This document shows positions 12,517 through 23,590 of a DNA stretch of 64,000 nt, piece after piece. The notes beneath the pieces were generated by a model. That model was not told where the DNA came from, ran no database searches, and worked only from the letters and a program-made list of their open reading frames with translations. The translations under genes were made by a program, and so were the position numbers. The DNA is from Trissonchulus latispiculum. Taxonomy: Eukaryota; Nematoda; Enoplea; Enoplida; Ironidae. Within the stretch, counting starts at the first letter, position 1, and the number at the start of each line of letters is the position of its first letter. The stretch is taken from contig JASAND010025997.1 in assembly GCA_030248195.1 (NCBI GenBank), positions 1 through 64,000 of the forward strand, read 5' to 3'.

Positions 12517-12734
12517 TTATGCATACGTCAAAATTCTCTGCGCAGAAAAGTTAACCGTAAAGTACCTCACAACAAGTTAGCTCGTGCCCGCTAAGCTAAC
12601 CGGCTGTAGGTGACAACTGGTAACTTATCCTTAGCTTGCATAGTGCTTTTGATTAGCTTAGCGTGCACGAACTAAATTGTTGTGGGGTACTTAAAGTTAG
12701 TTTTCTGCGCAGAGAACTTTGACGCATGCATTAA
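12517..12734. mobile_element. Foldback MITE, 218 bp, right arm
   Basis: Mirror copy of 8309-8524 with the same ends and the CTCTGCGCAGA block. Confidence 0.8.
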
Positions 12735-13074
12735 ACCACTGCCGAATTGTTTCCCCACAACACATTTCTGATTTTAAACAACAAGAGTTGGGAGCGCCAG
12801 GACTTTTTGAATGTGGACCCGATCCTTTTGGCAACCTTTTTTGGTACAACAAAAATTTTGGCACATTTCGGTAATGTTAACCGCAGTTCCCCTTAACATT
12901 GTCAAATTTTTAATACATTTTTCACTTTTCAGCAAAAATTTACTGATTTTTCATTAGATGTACCACAGAGTCGGGCAAATTTGTGAAACGTTTCATGAAG
13001 CATAGGGGCCCGACACCCATAAGGGAGGGGCCCAAATGGCCAAGCAGGGCACCTCCCTTGGCGCGGCGGGCATT

Positions 13075-13151
13075 TGGTGTGTTGCTTTAAAATTGATATG
13101 TAAATTGTTCATCAAGATTCGTCAAGGTTTGTTGAAGAAAGCGACACACCA
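13075..13151. mobile_element. Short MITE with TGGTGTGTCGCTTT ends, right arm
   Basis: Mirror copy of 7892-7968. Confidence 0.75.
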
Positions 13152-13738
13152 CATGCATGTCCCTGGCGCCGCCAGTGATGTCTACACGCAGTCAAGTACG
13201 AGTCATTTAAATAGGCTACAAACCGATAGGCCCTGCTTTTCATGAGAGATGAAAAGAAGAGCACGATTTTTCGCAGCGGTGGCAAGCACCGCGTACAATA
13301 TTCAGAAACTGTGCTGACGTTACGGAATGAGTGTAAAACCCAGCGCTGCGCTACATGTGGTATGTGTTATGAAGGTGAACCTAGGATAGCAGCAGGGAAG
13401 TAACAGAAAAGCAGCAATCAAACCTGACTTTGTTCGAAACCTGGTAGAGCGATGATGCAATGTCATATTTTTTACATCTTTCATGCTATTTTGCACGATG
13501 TTAAGAAAACCAAGCCCGCAAAATTATGCTGCTGCTTCTGCACAGAGCCTTGGCTTACCATATCACTATCATTCAGCGTTATTAAAAATAATAAAAGTTA
13601 TGGGGAACACAAAAATTAGGCTAGAAATAATTTATAAGAATTGAAGGAAGATCATAGAGTCTGTGTTTCAACGAAAAACTATATATGCTGAAAATCTCAT
13701 AAAAAAGTGCAGATTAGTAAAGATTTTGTATTATTCTG

Positions 13739-13815
13739 TTGACACACACATACACACACGCACACACACACATATATATATATATATACACTCACACACA
13801 CACATATATATATAA
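13739..13815. repeat. (CA)n/(TA)n microsatellite, right arm
   Basis: Mirror of 7231-7301, with apparently the same length. Matching lengths of a fast-mutating repeat argue that the arms were homogenised recently or are the same molecule read twice. Confidence 0.9.
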
Positions 13816-14413
13816 GGAGGAGGAAGTAAAGTCAGCATCAGGCTTACCATGGACAAAGAAGCAACAAAGGGCACGCATACATAAGATATGTAATTTTCAA
13901 GACATAGCAGATTGTGTACTTCCTAAAACGAAGGCAGACTGCTGTGAAAACAGCTGTTAACGATAAAAATTAAGAATGCAAGTGATTGTTATTGCATAGT
14001 TTATTGAAGGTGATAATTAGCAGAGAAACAGATGCTTATGCAAATAGCGTCAGTGCCTATTAGCAGTGTTGTTTTTTAACATGCTTGTCTGTGGAAAAAG
14101 GACTAGCGGAAAACAGCTGTTGACAGGGACCTGCCGTTTGTCTGCAGCTGATTGTATATAATGTGATGACGTGGTTTCATATAAATAAGCAGACCACGCA
14201 ACAATAACAACACGCAACAACAACAACACGCACCACGCTTATATCGTAGCATTTAAGCATCGTTGTATTCAGCTGAGCTGGGACATCCACTTTTCATGTC
14301 ATTTCTCAATATTATTACACCGCAATTTTATGTAGAATATTTTAGATTTTGGAAAACCTACTTTCAAACTACGGAAAATTACTTCGTGTTAATGTTGATG
14401 TTTATAATTTACT

Positions 14414-14575
14414 GCAGCTGAAAGCATATACCTTGTAGCAAACGCAAATAGCACGTCGCACGATGAACGTTGCGTTTTTCTAAAAACTTGTCTTCAGCTG
14501 AAAGCATATACCTTGTAGCAAACGCAAATAGCACGTCGCACGATGAACTTGCGTTTTTCTAAAAACTTGTCTTCA
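14414..14575. repeat. 79 bp tandem duplication, right arm
   Basis: Mirror of 6466-6623, so both arms carry the duplicated state. Confidence 0.85.
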
Positions 14576-14860
14576 GCAGGAAACGATAGCTCGGTTGTGA
14601 ACATATACAAGCTAGACAGCCTGACATGAAGACTGAGCAGGATGTATAACTCATTGTAGATGATTTTATTATCTACCAGATTATCATTGTAAAAATATAT
14701 TCGGCTGAAAACATACAGGAGTTTTCCTGCAGTCATGCTTGCTTAATCATGCTAGAACTATAATATACCCACAGTGCGTTGGCATACTGATATTATTAGT
14801 TATTATAATCGTATTATTAATTATAGTAACGCAAATTGAACTAAAAGAGTATAACAGATT

Positions 14861-14866
14861 TTTATT
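14861..14866 (-). terminator. Polyadenylation signal AATAAA of the DEG/ENaC gene
   Basis: AATAAA on the minus strand, about 134 bp beyond the stop codon. The mirror sequence is present near 6175 in the left arm. Confidence 0.55.
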
Positions 14867-14999
14867 TTCACTGATCACGAGGTGGACATGCTCCTGTAAT
14901 TACAGTGAAGGAAAAAATACAGGAACAACAATTTGATTTTCGTTGGATGCCAAAATCGAACAAGGGGTTCTAAGTCTGGAAATATTCTGTCAAGTCAGC

Positions 15000-16577
15000 T
15001 CAATGTTGACACATAATTACCCTTGCTCCATTAACCATAAAGTAGAAGGCTTGCAGAAATGACAATGCTGATGCCCCGAGAAACAAGGACATTGTTCCAC
15101 CGATACTGCTTAGGAAGGACACAGTAGTGTAGGTATAGTATTCTTCTATGGTCAGTATATCCTCTGTAAACTCGTCAAGTTCAATCATGAGACCACCCCT
15201 GGCTACCCCTCCATTTTCTATTCTTTCCAAGCTGGTACTGTATTTGGTATAACGACACGGACCTGGACAGGACCTGGTGCAGTTATTCATAATATCCATG
15301 CAATGTTGGTTGTATTCTGGAGCTCGATCTACCAGTACTGAACCAATATGACAAAGGTTCTCCCAAACGCAGGATGCTCCATCGCTTTCGGTGCAGATTG
15401 TACAGTTGTAGTAACATTCCCTGTATTGCTTTACTGAACACATCTTATGACAGTCTAGCTGCGGAAACGGTACCAAAGTTGCATCTTCGCTGCACGGCTC
15501 CCTCGCTAAGTTCAATTTTATGGTCTGCTCTATGTGGAGTCTCACATTGTTTATGTAGCCGTACGCCAGTGATCCAACTGAATAGGATTCGATGAATAAA
15601 TTGAATAATGGCTGAGATGACTGGGATCCCATCCCTTTAGCGAAGAAAGATAGGGCCCACTTCCTTGCCCCTTTTGACTCCATTTCCTCCAAATTGATCC
15701 TGGTGCAGAGAGCGCCATTTTCCAAGTTAATCATAGGTTGAAATGGTATTTCTATTGGCCAGCCGTCTGAACCGTAGTATCCCAGAAGTGGGCTTACGTA
15801 CTCGTCCAACATTTTACTGACATTGATGGCTCCATGCTCGTCCACTAATGCCGAGCACGCAGTTGCATTTTGTTCAATAAACAGACTGTCGAGGCTGATG
15901 TAGGGACAGCTGTATTTCTGACAAAATTTTTCAAGGTGCTCTATGAAATTGTCCAATGTGCTGTTGCCTACTGCTTCGGGGCAAACAAACTGAAGTTGAG
16001 TATAATCTTGGTATACATTTGAAGGATTGAACATACCGAACCCGAAAACCAGGGCTTCGTATTTATTTTTTGCGGCATCCCCTATTTCGTAGTTATCAAT
16101 GCCCAGACTTTGTGCTAACGCTGGTATTTGGCCCTTTAGCATAGCTTTAAAATAAACCTGAGAACTCCCGTCATATCCAGTGTAATCTTTTTCCGCCCTA
16201 AATATGGAAGGAATATGATATGTAAGTGATGCCGGTTGGAGACCAAACTTGGACAAAACATACAAGTGTTGTTCAGGAGAAAGACTGCATTCTGGAATAC
16301 TTATGAAATTTGGCCAGTCGTTGGTGCAGAGGGAAACTTTTGGAAAACGCCAAATTTCCGCCTTGTAGATTTTGTGAGATGTTGGTTGATGAAGGAAATC
16401 CCTGGTATCGTTGACCAGTTGAATGCCCATCATTACAATTGAAATTAATAGAAAGCATCCCCAAAGACATCGACCAAATCGATAGTCTGCAAATGTGAAA
16501 TCGTTAATTCCATGAATTGTGGTCCTGCTTGCATATTCTTTCCAGAGGTATCGCTTTGGTGCTCTGTTTGACGGCAT
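15000..16577 (-). CDS. DEG/ENaC family sodium channel subunit
   Basis: A 525-residue intronless frame, the usual size for the family. These plasma-membrane cation channels form trimers and are gated by peptides, protons or force. Seen here: a short cytosolic N-terminus with the conserved HG pair (residues 22-23, TTIHGI); a first membrane helix near residues 36-56; the post-helix block FPKVSLC; a large Cys-rich ectodomain with several NxS/T sites and the C-terminal CPGPC block; and a second helix near 484-513 with the selectivity signature G501-A-S503. The Glu normally found six residues after this Ser (LSxxE) is Gln509, which is unusual and may alter ion handling. The start is the first ATG and matches the mirror copy. 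A polyadenylation signal lies 134 bp downstream. The gene is probably an orphan paralogue in a pickpocket-like expansion; the ligand is unknown. Confidence 0.93.
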   Translation of the reverse strand: MPSNRAPKRYLWKEYASRTTIHGINDFTFADYRFGRCLWGCFLLISIVMMGIQLVNDTRDFLHQPTSHKIYKAEIWRFPKVSLCTNDWPNFISIPECSLSPEQHLYVLSKFGLQPASLTYHIPSIFRAEKDYTGYDGSSQVYFKAMLKGQIPALAQSLGIDNYEIGDAAKNKYEALVFGFGMFNPSNVYQDYTQLQFVCPEAVGNSTLDNFIEHLEKFCQKYSCPYISLDSLFIEQNATACSALVDEHGAINVSKMLDEYVSPLLGYYGSDGWPIEIPFQPMINLENGALCTRINLEEMESKGARKWALSFFAKGMGSQSSQPLFNLFIESYSVGSLAYGYINNVRLHIEQTIKLNLAREPCSEDATLVPFPQLDCHKMCSVKQYRECYYNCTICTESDGASCVWENLCHIGSVLVDRAPEYNQHCMDIMNNCTRSCPGPCRYTKYSTSLERIENGGVARGGLMIELDEFTEDILTIEEYYTYTTVSFLSSIGGTMSLFLGASALSFLQAFYFMVNGARVIMCQH

Positions 16578-16741
16578 GTTGTGTTATCAGTTCTGAGCTA
16601 TAGAATTTCATAAAAGAATTGATATTATGTAAATGCTACGTAAACATTGAAAAGTTTGTGGAATTGTGGGATTTGAAAGGGGACTAGATTTTAGTCTAGT
16701 ACGTATGCATTCGTCCCCTTGGGAGACTGCAATGAAATAAA

Positions 16742-17100
16742 TGTCGAAGCCTAGTAATCAAATTGGCCATTTAGTTAAATGGCTAAACATTTTAGCCATT
16801 TAGTCAAATGGCTAGCCCAGCCGTAAAACGCATCGTGTTTGACTACTTGGCCAAAAGACTCGCAGTATTTTAGCCATCTAGTAAAATGGCCAGCAGCTCG
16901 TAGCCTAGTTGTCAAATGACAGTTGGCGACCATTTATTGACGATTATACTTTCGCTACTATTATATCGGTAAAATACTGCGAGTCTTTTGGCCAAGCAGT
17001 CAAATACGCTGCGTTTTACAACTGGGCTAGCCATTTGACTAAATGGCTAAAATGCTTAGCCATTTAACTAAATGGCCAATTTGACTACTAGGCTTCGACA
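16742..17100. mobile_element. Foldback MITE, 359 bp, right-arm copy
   Basis: Mirror copy of 3943-4302 with the same TGTCGAAGCC termini. It lies about 165 bp upstream of the intact DEG/ENaC start codon, so it could influence that promoter. Confidence 0.85.
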
Positions 17101-17747
17101 TATATATTTCTGAAGCACCTTGGAGTGCGCCAACTAAAGATCTTACGAGGAATTGCAGCAAGTAGAAGAAATTGAAAACAATAATTAATCATTAATGTCT
17201 CATGTACTTAAATATAAATAGTCAGCTCACCTCAATGGTAAGTGCGGTTGTTTGTGAGAGTGTAGATCGAGGTATAATAAGAGGTAAGCGTTCAGCTGCA
17301 GTTCGAAGAATAGAAAGAATTATATCTAGTGAGCTGTGTTCAATCAAAGCTATAGAATGGAGGCATCGTTTGTTACCATATTGGTACCATATTAAAGCTT
17401 TTTATTGTATTAGCTAGTCTATCCTAGTCACAATATTAATATGGTCGTGTTGGAGAGATTCTGACAATTAATATTCCAATGCGTATCAATAATTGTATAT
17501 GTCCTGCTAGGTAATTATTGAAATTGTAAAGTCTGAGACATCCATTTCTCTTGCAATTCATTAACTGTGGTCCAATGATATTTACATTGATTCACGATCA
17601 CATCTAAAGCTAACAGATTCTTTAACTAATCTATTTTGCTACTGTCTCAGCTAGATTCTTCTCACAAAGATATGCTTCACAATCTTTGTAAGTACTTGGC
17701 GTTCAAAATGAAACAACATTATTTCTCAAACCATATTCATCCGTATT

Positions 17748-18092
17748 ATGGAAGATCAGCACGTCACAATGGTTCTGAAAATCGTCGCCTCTATATCTGT
17801 GTTGGTGTTGCTGTGTTCTTCGAAGTGGATACAAATACAAATCTTCAATCTTCATTCACATCTTCAAATACAAAATACTGAAGTAGAAATAGCGATTGAA
17901 TATAGCTACATTAAGCCAGTTAAGACAAGAACAATTTCAAATATAGTTCCAAATATTACCAACAATACGTGGCCAAAAGGAATGGCACTACGGTTCGCTT
18001 TCATTGTCCGACTCAGGGGAGGGCGGGAAGCAAAGGTCGTGATGGCTGTCTGGTATGGGTGGGAGCGGTGTAAACTCGGCATCCCTTGCTAA
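17748..18092 (+). CDS. Hypothetical protein with N-terminal hydrophobic segment
   Basis: A 114-codon open frame. Residues 9-24 (VLKIVASISVLVLLCS) form a hydrophobic stretch that could be a signal anchor; three N-glycosylation-like NxT sites follow (near NITNNT). The left-arm frame (2967-3293, minus) is closely similar but has substitutions and a one-base T insertion that changes the C-terminus. I do not recognise the family. It could be the first exon of a type II membrane protein, or a chance frame in repetitive DNA. Confidence 0.2.
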   Translation: MEDQHVTMVLKIVASISVLVLLCSSKWIQIQIFNLHSHLQIQNTEVEIAIEYSYIKPVKTRTISNIVPNITNNTWPKGMALRFAFIVRLRGGREAKVVMAVWYGWERCKLGIPC

Positions 18093-18539
18093 AAACAAAA
18101 ATGCAACCATTTAAAGTAAAGGCTTACAGTAAATAAGCAGTGAGAATGTTTCAACCAGATTTTACTGTGCCTGTACTTAGTGCTAACGTAGGTTTTCAAA
18201 TTCTAGATGATGTAAGCACGGCGTAAGCGAAAGTTACTGATGTAGATACTCTCATATAGATAAAACAATAAAATTAATTTTACCTGAAATGCAGTTCCTT
18301 TATGCATAGTTTTCAAAGAACAAGTTGCTGATGTGGTACTTCTGAGCATTGGACTTACGCAATAAATATTTCAAATTATATTTCGCAGCTAATCATGATT
18401 TATTTTTTAATTCGTCTGTCTCCATTGGAGTTTTATCTCCCAAATACATGTGTAAACTGAAATTTTTATTTTGTGCGATCGAATCTATTTTAAACCGTTT
18501 AAACTATCTAAAGAACAGTGGACAAAACCGAAACTATCT

Positions 18540-18810
18540 AAAGAGTGGACTGAAGCTGAAACGAAAATTATTTAGCGTCGCTGACTTAAACTGAAACTGA
18601 AATTTATTTGGACAATGACTGAAACAGAAATCATTTTAGGTTGACGTGACGACTGAAACTTAAACTTAATCTATTTTGTTATGTCGATAGAGACCGGAAG
18701 CTATTTTGTTATGTCGATAGAGACCGGCACTGAAACTGAAATCAACTTGGGTCACTAATTTAAACTGAAATCAATTTGGGTTGACGACTGAAACTTAAAC
18801 TTAAGGAGGG
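18540..18810. repeat. Mirror of the TTTCAGT-rich tract
   Basis: Reverse complement of 2230-2510, including the duplicated CCGGTCTC unit, so the duplication predates the palindrome or was homogenised between arms. Confidence 0.8.
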
Positions 18811-19295
18811 GCTCCATTTTTGGATCATTTCGACTTTCTCCGATCTCGCTGATTTTCACTTTATTTTATTATCTAAAAGCTATTTTAACGAATTTTAAAA
18901 ATTAAAGTCGTAACTCTTACTGTTGTCGAGTAATTTCACCTCGACGTTGATATTTCATGAGTTAAACAAGTCTATTTAAAGATTTGTCATTTTTCCCGTT
19001 CGCCAAAAAATCTCCCGACAAAGGTTGATGAATTTGGAAAAATTGTACATTAAAATTACGCTAAAATGCAAATTTCAAATTTATAGAAACAATTACTTTT
19101 GGTTATATGCTTTGGGTCAGTGTAACACAGTTTTGCATTCATTAGGTTTTAACAATGCCAGCAGCTTGATCTATTGTTGTCCCGAAAACATTCTATGTTT
19201 GGACTTTAATCTGCTTGAAAATTCATCGATGCGGAGACCAAAGTTATTTTTATTTGCGAAGATACTTATAGATCTTGGACAATGGTTTGACTCTG

Positions 19296-19490
19296 TCAAA
19301 TTTTCTCAACTGCAGAACTTAGCAATGTGCGCAGGGACTCTTTTAAACAAGGTGTAGTACAGTTTAAATAATATACCTCATTGTTCGAACAAACTGAACA
19401 TACCTCCACAATTTCGAAAACAACAGCGTCGTGCTTGTAGGCAAGAAATGGCTGGCGGCACCGTGAACACCACGGATCTACCTGCTGCAT
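19296..19490 (-). CDS. Second cysteine-module frame next to the Cys-rich candidate
   Basis: A 64-codon open frame with the motif VCSVCSNNEVYYLNCTTPC, closely resembling the C-x2-C ... YYLNGCT-x2-C motif of the frame just upstream at 19494-19685. An AG just before the GTATGTTC (Val-Cys-Ser) codons could be a splice acceptor, so the true exon may begin at the first Cys motif and end at the stop. The mirror copy at 1549-1743 (plus) encodes the same peptide. The repeated motif is the only support for coding. Confidence 0.3.
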   Translation of the reverse strand: MQQVDPWCSRCRQPFLAYKHDAVVFEIVEVCSVCSNNEVYYLNCTTPCLKESLRTLLSSAVEKI

Positions 19491-19493
19491 CTG

Positions 19494-19685
19494 CTAAACG
19501 CAGCTAAAGCAGCAGCGGGGAGCCTGAGAACAGGCTGCCGTGCAGCCATTTAAGTAGTAACTAGATTTTTCGCAACGGCAGACAACACAAGTGACCTCTG
19601 GCAGAGCTACATTAGCAGGTGCCGTCGGTAGACGCTCGGAAAGATCAGGTGTTGCATCGACGGAATTTCTTCCAGATCGGAATTG
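19494..19685 (-). CDS. Candidate small cysteine-rich protein exon
   Basis: A 63-residue open frame whose C-terminal half has eight cysteines in the pattern C-x2-C-x-C-x9-C-x3-C-x5-CC-x2-C, ending in a stop. A second frame just downstream (19296-19490, minus) repeats the module C-x2-C ... YYLN-CT-x2-C, so the locus looks like a duplicated small Cys-rich module. Upstream, the frame at 19645-19908 has a hydrophobic, signal-like stretch (MYLIVLCFCAVKAND) that might be a first exon, but I could not find a convincing splice joining the two. It may be secreted; the function is unknown. The left arm carries a frameshifted copy. Confidence 0.35.
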   Translation of the reverse strand, partial: QFRSGRNSVDATPDLSERLPTAPANVALPEVTCVVCRCEKSSYYLNGCTAACSQAPRCCFSCV

Positions 19686-20819
19686 TTAGAAGAAACTGGC
19701 GATGGGCAATCAGATCAATCAGTGGTGGCCCCTGGACTGTCGAGAGCGAAACCTGCTGCTCATTCATAAACTGGATTACAATTGCAAGGGGTAGCACCAA
19801 GTAGTCTTGATGGCATGGGACGTCGTTTGCTTTCACAGCACAAAAGCATAGTACGATTAGATACATGTTTGCTTCTATCAAGAAAAGCAAGTTTATCACA
19901 GTAAGCAACAGCTCTGACTGATAGAAAATGTGAAGTGAACCGCCGTTGTCTTTATCAGGGTTATTAATGGAGGTCGGCTTATGCTTAATTTTGTAAACAC
20001 TGATTAAAGTTCAACAATTTCAATTGGTAGTGATAATATTTGTTGTCATTAAAGGCATTACTTTTCTTAACTACAAATAACTTTGTAATCATCCGCTGGT
20101 ATTACTATTAACTGACTATTAATTTTACAGTAATTATGCATTACAGGAACCCCCCTACTGTTACTGTATTGAACTAGAAAAGGTCAGAGATGATAATTAG
20201 CTATAGTATTGACCTTAGCAAATGTAAATATCCAGCTACGTTAAGTAGTTAAACATTAAATAAAACTTTTATGGTAAATAAATACCATTTAAAGTGAAAC
20301 AGAATTATATGGGGTACGCTGTTAAGACAAAGTCTGCATGTAAATCGTAAATGACCTAAAATAAATAATCATTATCACTAAGAGTTTTGTCCACTGCTAT
20401 TAAACGATATCAGAAAGAAAGTTGTAAGCCGTTTAACGCCAAATATTTATAACTTCTATCCATTGCTATAGAATCGCATGCAACATAACTTCGAATATTG
20501 CCAATTAGAAAACACTGTTACTGTTTTCTTTTTATTACAACTGAGCATATGAATGGAAAATACTTACTCGACTGCAACTGCTTTGCTTTCCATCCTTGTT
20601 TGTTCCAATTATTTGTTAAAATCGCTGTAACATGTATACTGTATTTCCTGATCTGCAACAATCTTTCTGTTTGCGTTGTGGATCCCTCACACATTCCTTT
20701 GATAGGTTAATTATAGTTTTAGAATCGCAGGAAAATTTACCAGTTATCATATTTTACACTCGGCTATGTTTTATGAAAGCATGGTTTAAAATTTGCATGA
20801 TACTTTAGCACACACTCTC

Positions 20820-20983
20820 CTTTGTTTTCTGACATTAGCTTGGATGAAGGTGCCCCTTCAATAGTTGTAAATGAAGAATTACAAAAGCGATACCATCGAG
20901 TTGAAGGTTCAACAGTTTTCACGTTATACAAATGCATTAATAATAGAATTTTGATGCCAAAACTGCTCCTCTACAAACAGAAG
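20820..20983 (+). CDS. Hypothetical exon, right-arm copy
   Basis: Mirror of the exon at 52-240. The frame is open through the stretch GAPSIVVNEELQKRYHR and ends at a good donor (AAG|gtgagt). The upstream start seen in the left arm is shifted out of frame by a one-base deletion. It has no recognised domain. Lower confidence because no partner exons were found. Confidence 0.25.
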
Positions 20984-21032
20984 TGAGTTTCATCTCCAGG
21001 CGTTGTGAACCGAATTTAATTTTCATTGCTAA

Positions 21033-23100
21033 AAAAGTGGAGTATATGTTAAAAATATCAGATGCCAAAATGTTTGTATCTCGAATTAAGCTGAGTGATC
21101 AGGCTCTGCTGCAACATAACAAAATTCTAAACTCTACAGGTTGCAGATATCCAGCACTTCGCTATGATACTAAATGTCGTACAATATTTACTTATGAGAA
21201 CAGAATCTGGATTGGGTACCTTACAGTGGTTCTCTTCCAAGGCGGGTTTACGTCAGCGTATAATGGTTCTTTGTAGAATAATCCATTTTACCTATGGATT
21301 TTGGAGCTCAGAGAGTCTATGTTTAAAAAATGAAATGCTGCTTCTACATAGAACTCCACTCCAAACTCTAGGAGAATATAAATATCCTAATTTGTTTGTG
21401 GAATTGCTTAGAGATAACATATTGATCTTGGGTTTTAGTGGGATGACTAGAGGGGATTTTTCATTACATGTGTTGACTTGACTCTTGATCATTCCGCTGA
21501 TTGCAACTATATTAGTCTCGAGGAATACGGAACGGTTAGAATTAATGATTATAAAGATGCCCTGGGTGCATCAATTGTCGTTTTCTGTGTAGCTGAATAT
21601 AACGCTCTAATAATACTTGACAAAAATAGAAATTCCTTTTGGGAAAAGGTGTAAAGGTTATATTTTAATTATAATTTGAATCCAACAAATGGAGAAGAAG
21701 AAAATCATAATACTTGGTTCGGTGTCAATAAGTTTAGCAGTTTTGGTTGCGATCTTTGTTACTATCTCATTAAATATAAAGTTACTGGAGCCGTTCTCGT
21801 CACTCACTCTTGGGTTTCTTCTCGATGGAAGTGTTGCTATAGTTCAAAATTGAATGCGAAAACTTTGTTTCTGCAGCAATTTTACTAGTTATAAAGCTTT
21901 ATTCAGGATTGCGCAGGCCAACGGTGTTACATGAACTAATTAAACGATTTCTTATGTCCATATGTCTCCCAACAATTTGACTGGAAATGGTGTTTTACTG
22001 ATAACAAACAAATCATAATTGGGTAGATAGGAGAACTCACTCTTAACAGAGAGGACCTCCTTCACGTTATTGGGCTGCCGCTTTGTTAACAGGAAAGGCA
22101 ACCCTTTCATCTGAGTATGTCCGTTTATTTATTTATTATTCATCTCGTTACCACCCCCTGTCCGCCCTCTAACTTTTGCTAGAGTTGACCAATTGGGCTG
22201 AACTTTTCAGTGTAGGTTTGGGGTGGGGTGAAGTATTGATTGAAGCGCGTGGGCTCCCCCCCCCCGCCGTTGCAGTATGCGAAAGTACTCGATACGGTGA
22301 TGTTGCAAGTAGTCAAAATAGAAAGTAGCGGAAACCGCCCAATATGGCATCATTTGAAAGCTCTCGGTGAGTAAAGGGTATAATAGGGCCAAGACGCCAA
22401 AATGTACGACAATTGAGTTACGGAGCTTCGAAGTGGTCAAAAATGGTCAAAGTCGACCAAAATGGCCAAATATTGAAACATTTCAAAATATGATCAATCT
22501 GGTAGTCTAATAAGAGCTCTTGATATTAAGATATCAGACTATACTGGTTCACAGAAGTTCCTCTTTGGGGAGATGACTATGTATAAAGGTAGTGGCAACC
22601 CATTCTTGTAACTTCGCTAGTTGAAACATGATATGCTTAGTCAGCATTGCAAGAATGCTTGATCAGCATTATAGTGATTGACTGAACATTACAAACGCTT
22701 GGTCAGCAGGACAGGATTGCTTTGTCAGCACGACCCTTCGAGTTTGGTCACCATCACCCCCCACGTTCTAGTAATGCAGTTTCCTATAAAATCCAGGAAA
22801 TTTTGAAAAATTCATTGGCATTCATTTTCATTGGCTAAACGCTGTAGGACTTGTCCGAGATATCTAAAAGCTGTGAGTGTGCTCTTGATTTGGTTGCCCT
22901 TGGAGCTTAGACACCCAAGAAGCCGTTGCGTCTATCAAACGATCTTTAATACACCACTATGGCGAGATTCCGCGGATGCGACCTATAAAAATAAATGATA
23001 TGAATTCCTGGAAAATTTGAAAGCTTAAGCCCAGACGGCGTGATTCCTACCGAGACACTCAGCTTTCATGAAAGCATCTGCTGCTTAATTCTTCCCAGCA
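21033..23100. other. Intergenic stretch without recognised genes
   Basis: Short open frames only, none with a recognisable motif. It contains a poly-C run near 22254-22265 and a patch of degenerate repeats of about 20 bp built on CTTGGTCAGCATT (22633-22735). Confidence 0.6.
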
Positions 23101-23103
23101 AGA

Positions 23104-23590
23104 ATCCACGTCTGGCGAAAGCGGATCTAGGGCCCGGGATTGGGCCTGCATGCACCGGTCTGGCCCGGGCTCGGTTGTTATAGCGGCATGACCGACCCGG
23201 GCCCGATCAGCCGCGAAGGCCCTGCCCGAGTAGAGCCTGCTTGGCATTGGAAGCCAGCCAAACCCGGTCGGTACCGTTTAGAACCGGATAAGTTTAGTTG
23301 CGCTTGTTTCAATATATATTTTTAATATTATTATTCATATTTCAATTAATCATATTTCAAATTTTCTAAATTATCTACGATAAAATGTCGAATTTAAGCT
23401 TTCAGGAGCAGTATACAATGTAATAAATACTACTGACTATTGTTTGACAACTTTTTGGATGTAGAGCCTTAACCAGGCCACCAGACCTGCCGTGCCGTGA
23501 ATTGAACCTTCGAGCCCTGGCCGGCCCGAGCGGGTGCGGCACGGTCCAGCTTGTTCAACAGCCCAGCCCGCCACTGGGAGGGCACAACTC
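23104..23590. mobile_element. GC-rich-armed non-autonomous element (probable)
   Basis: Two GC-rich arms full of GGCCCGGGC and GCCCGACC blocks (23104-23290 and 23460-23590) flank an AT-rich core. The layout and base composition match the element at 24634-25051, which has clear inverted ends. Exact termini were not found here. Confidence 0.4.

Larger units (their letters stand above)
10641..21032. repeat. Right arm of the ~21 kb palindrome
   Basis: Reverse complement of the left arm. Homology ends sharply near 21032, the mirror of window position 1, and unrelated sequence follows. The end may be set by the window edge rather than by a true boundary. This arm holds the intact DEG/ENaC reading frame and the intact lectin exon, so it is the less damaged copy for those genes. 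Confidence 0.97.

Noticed and set aside
17748..18092. Type II glycosyltransferase N-terminus
   Set aside because: Only a hydrophobic stretch and NxT sites are seen, with no catalytic motif; kept as a hypothetical frame only.
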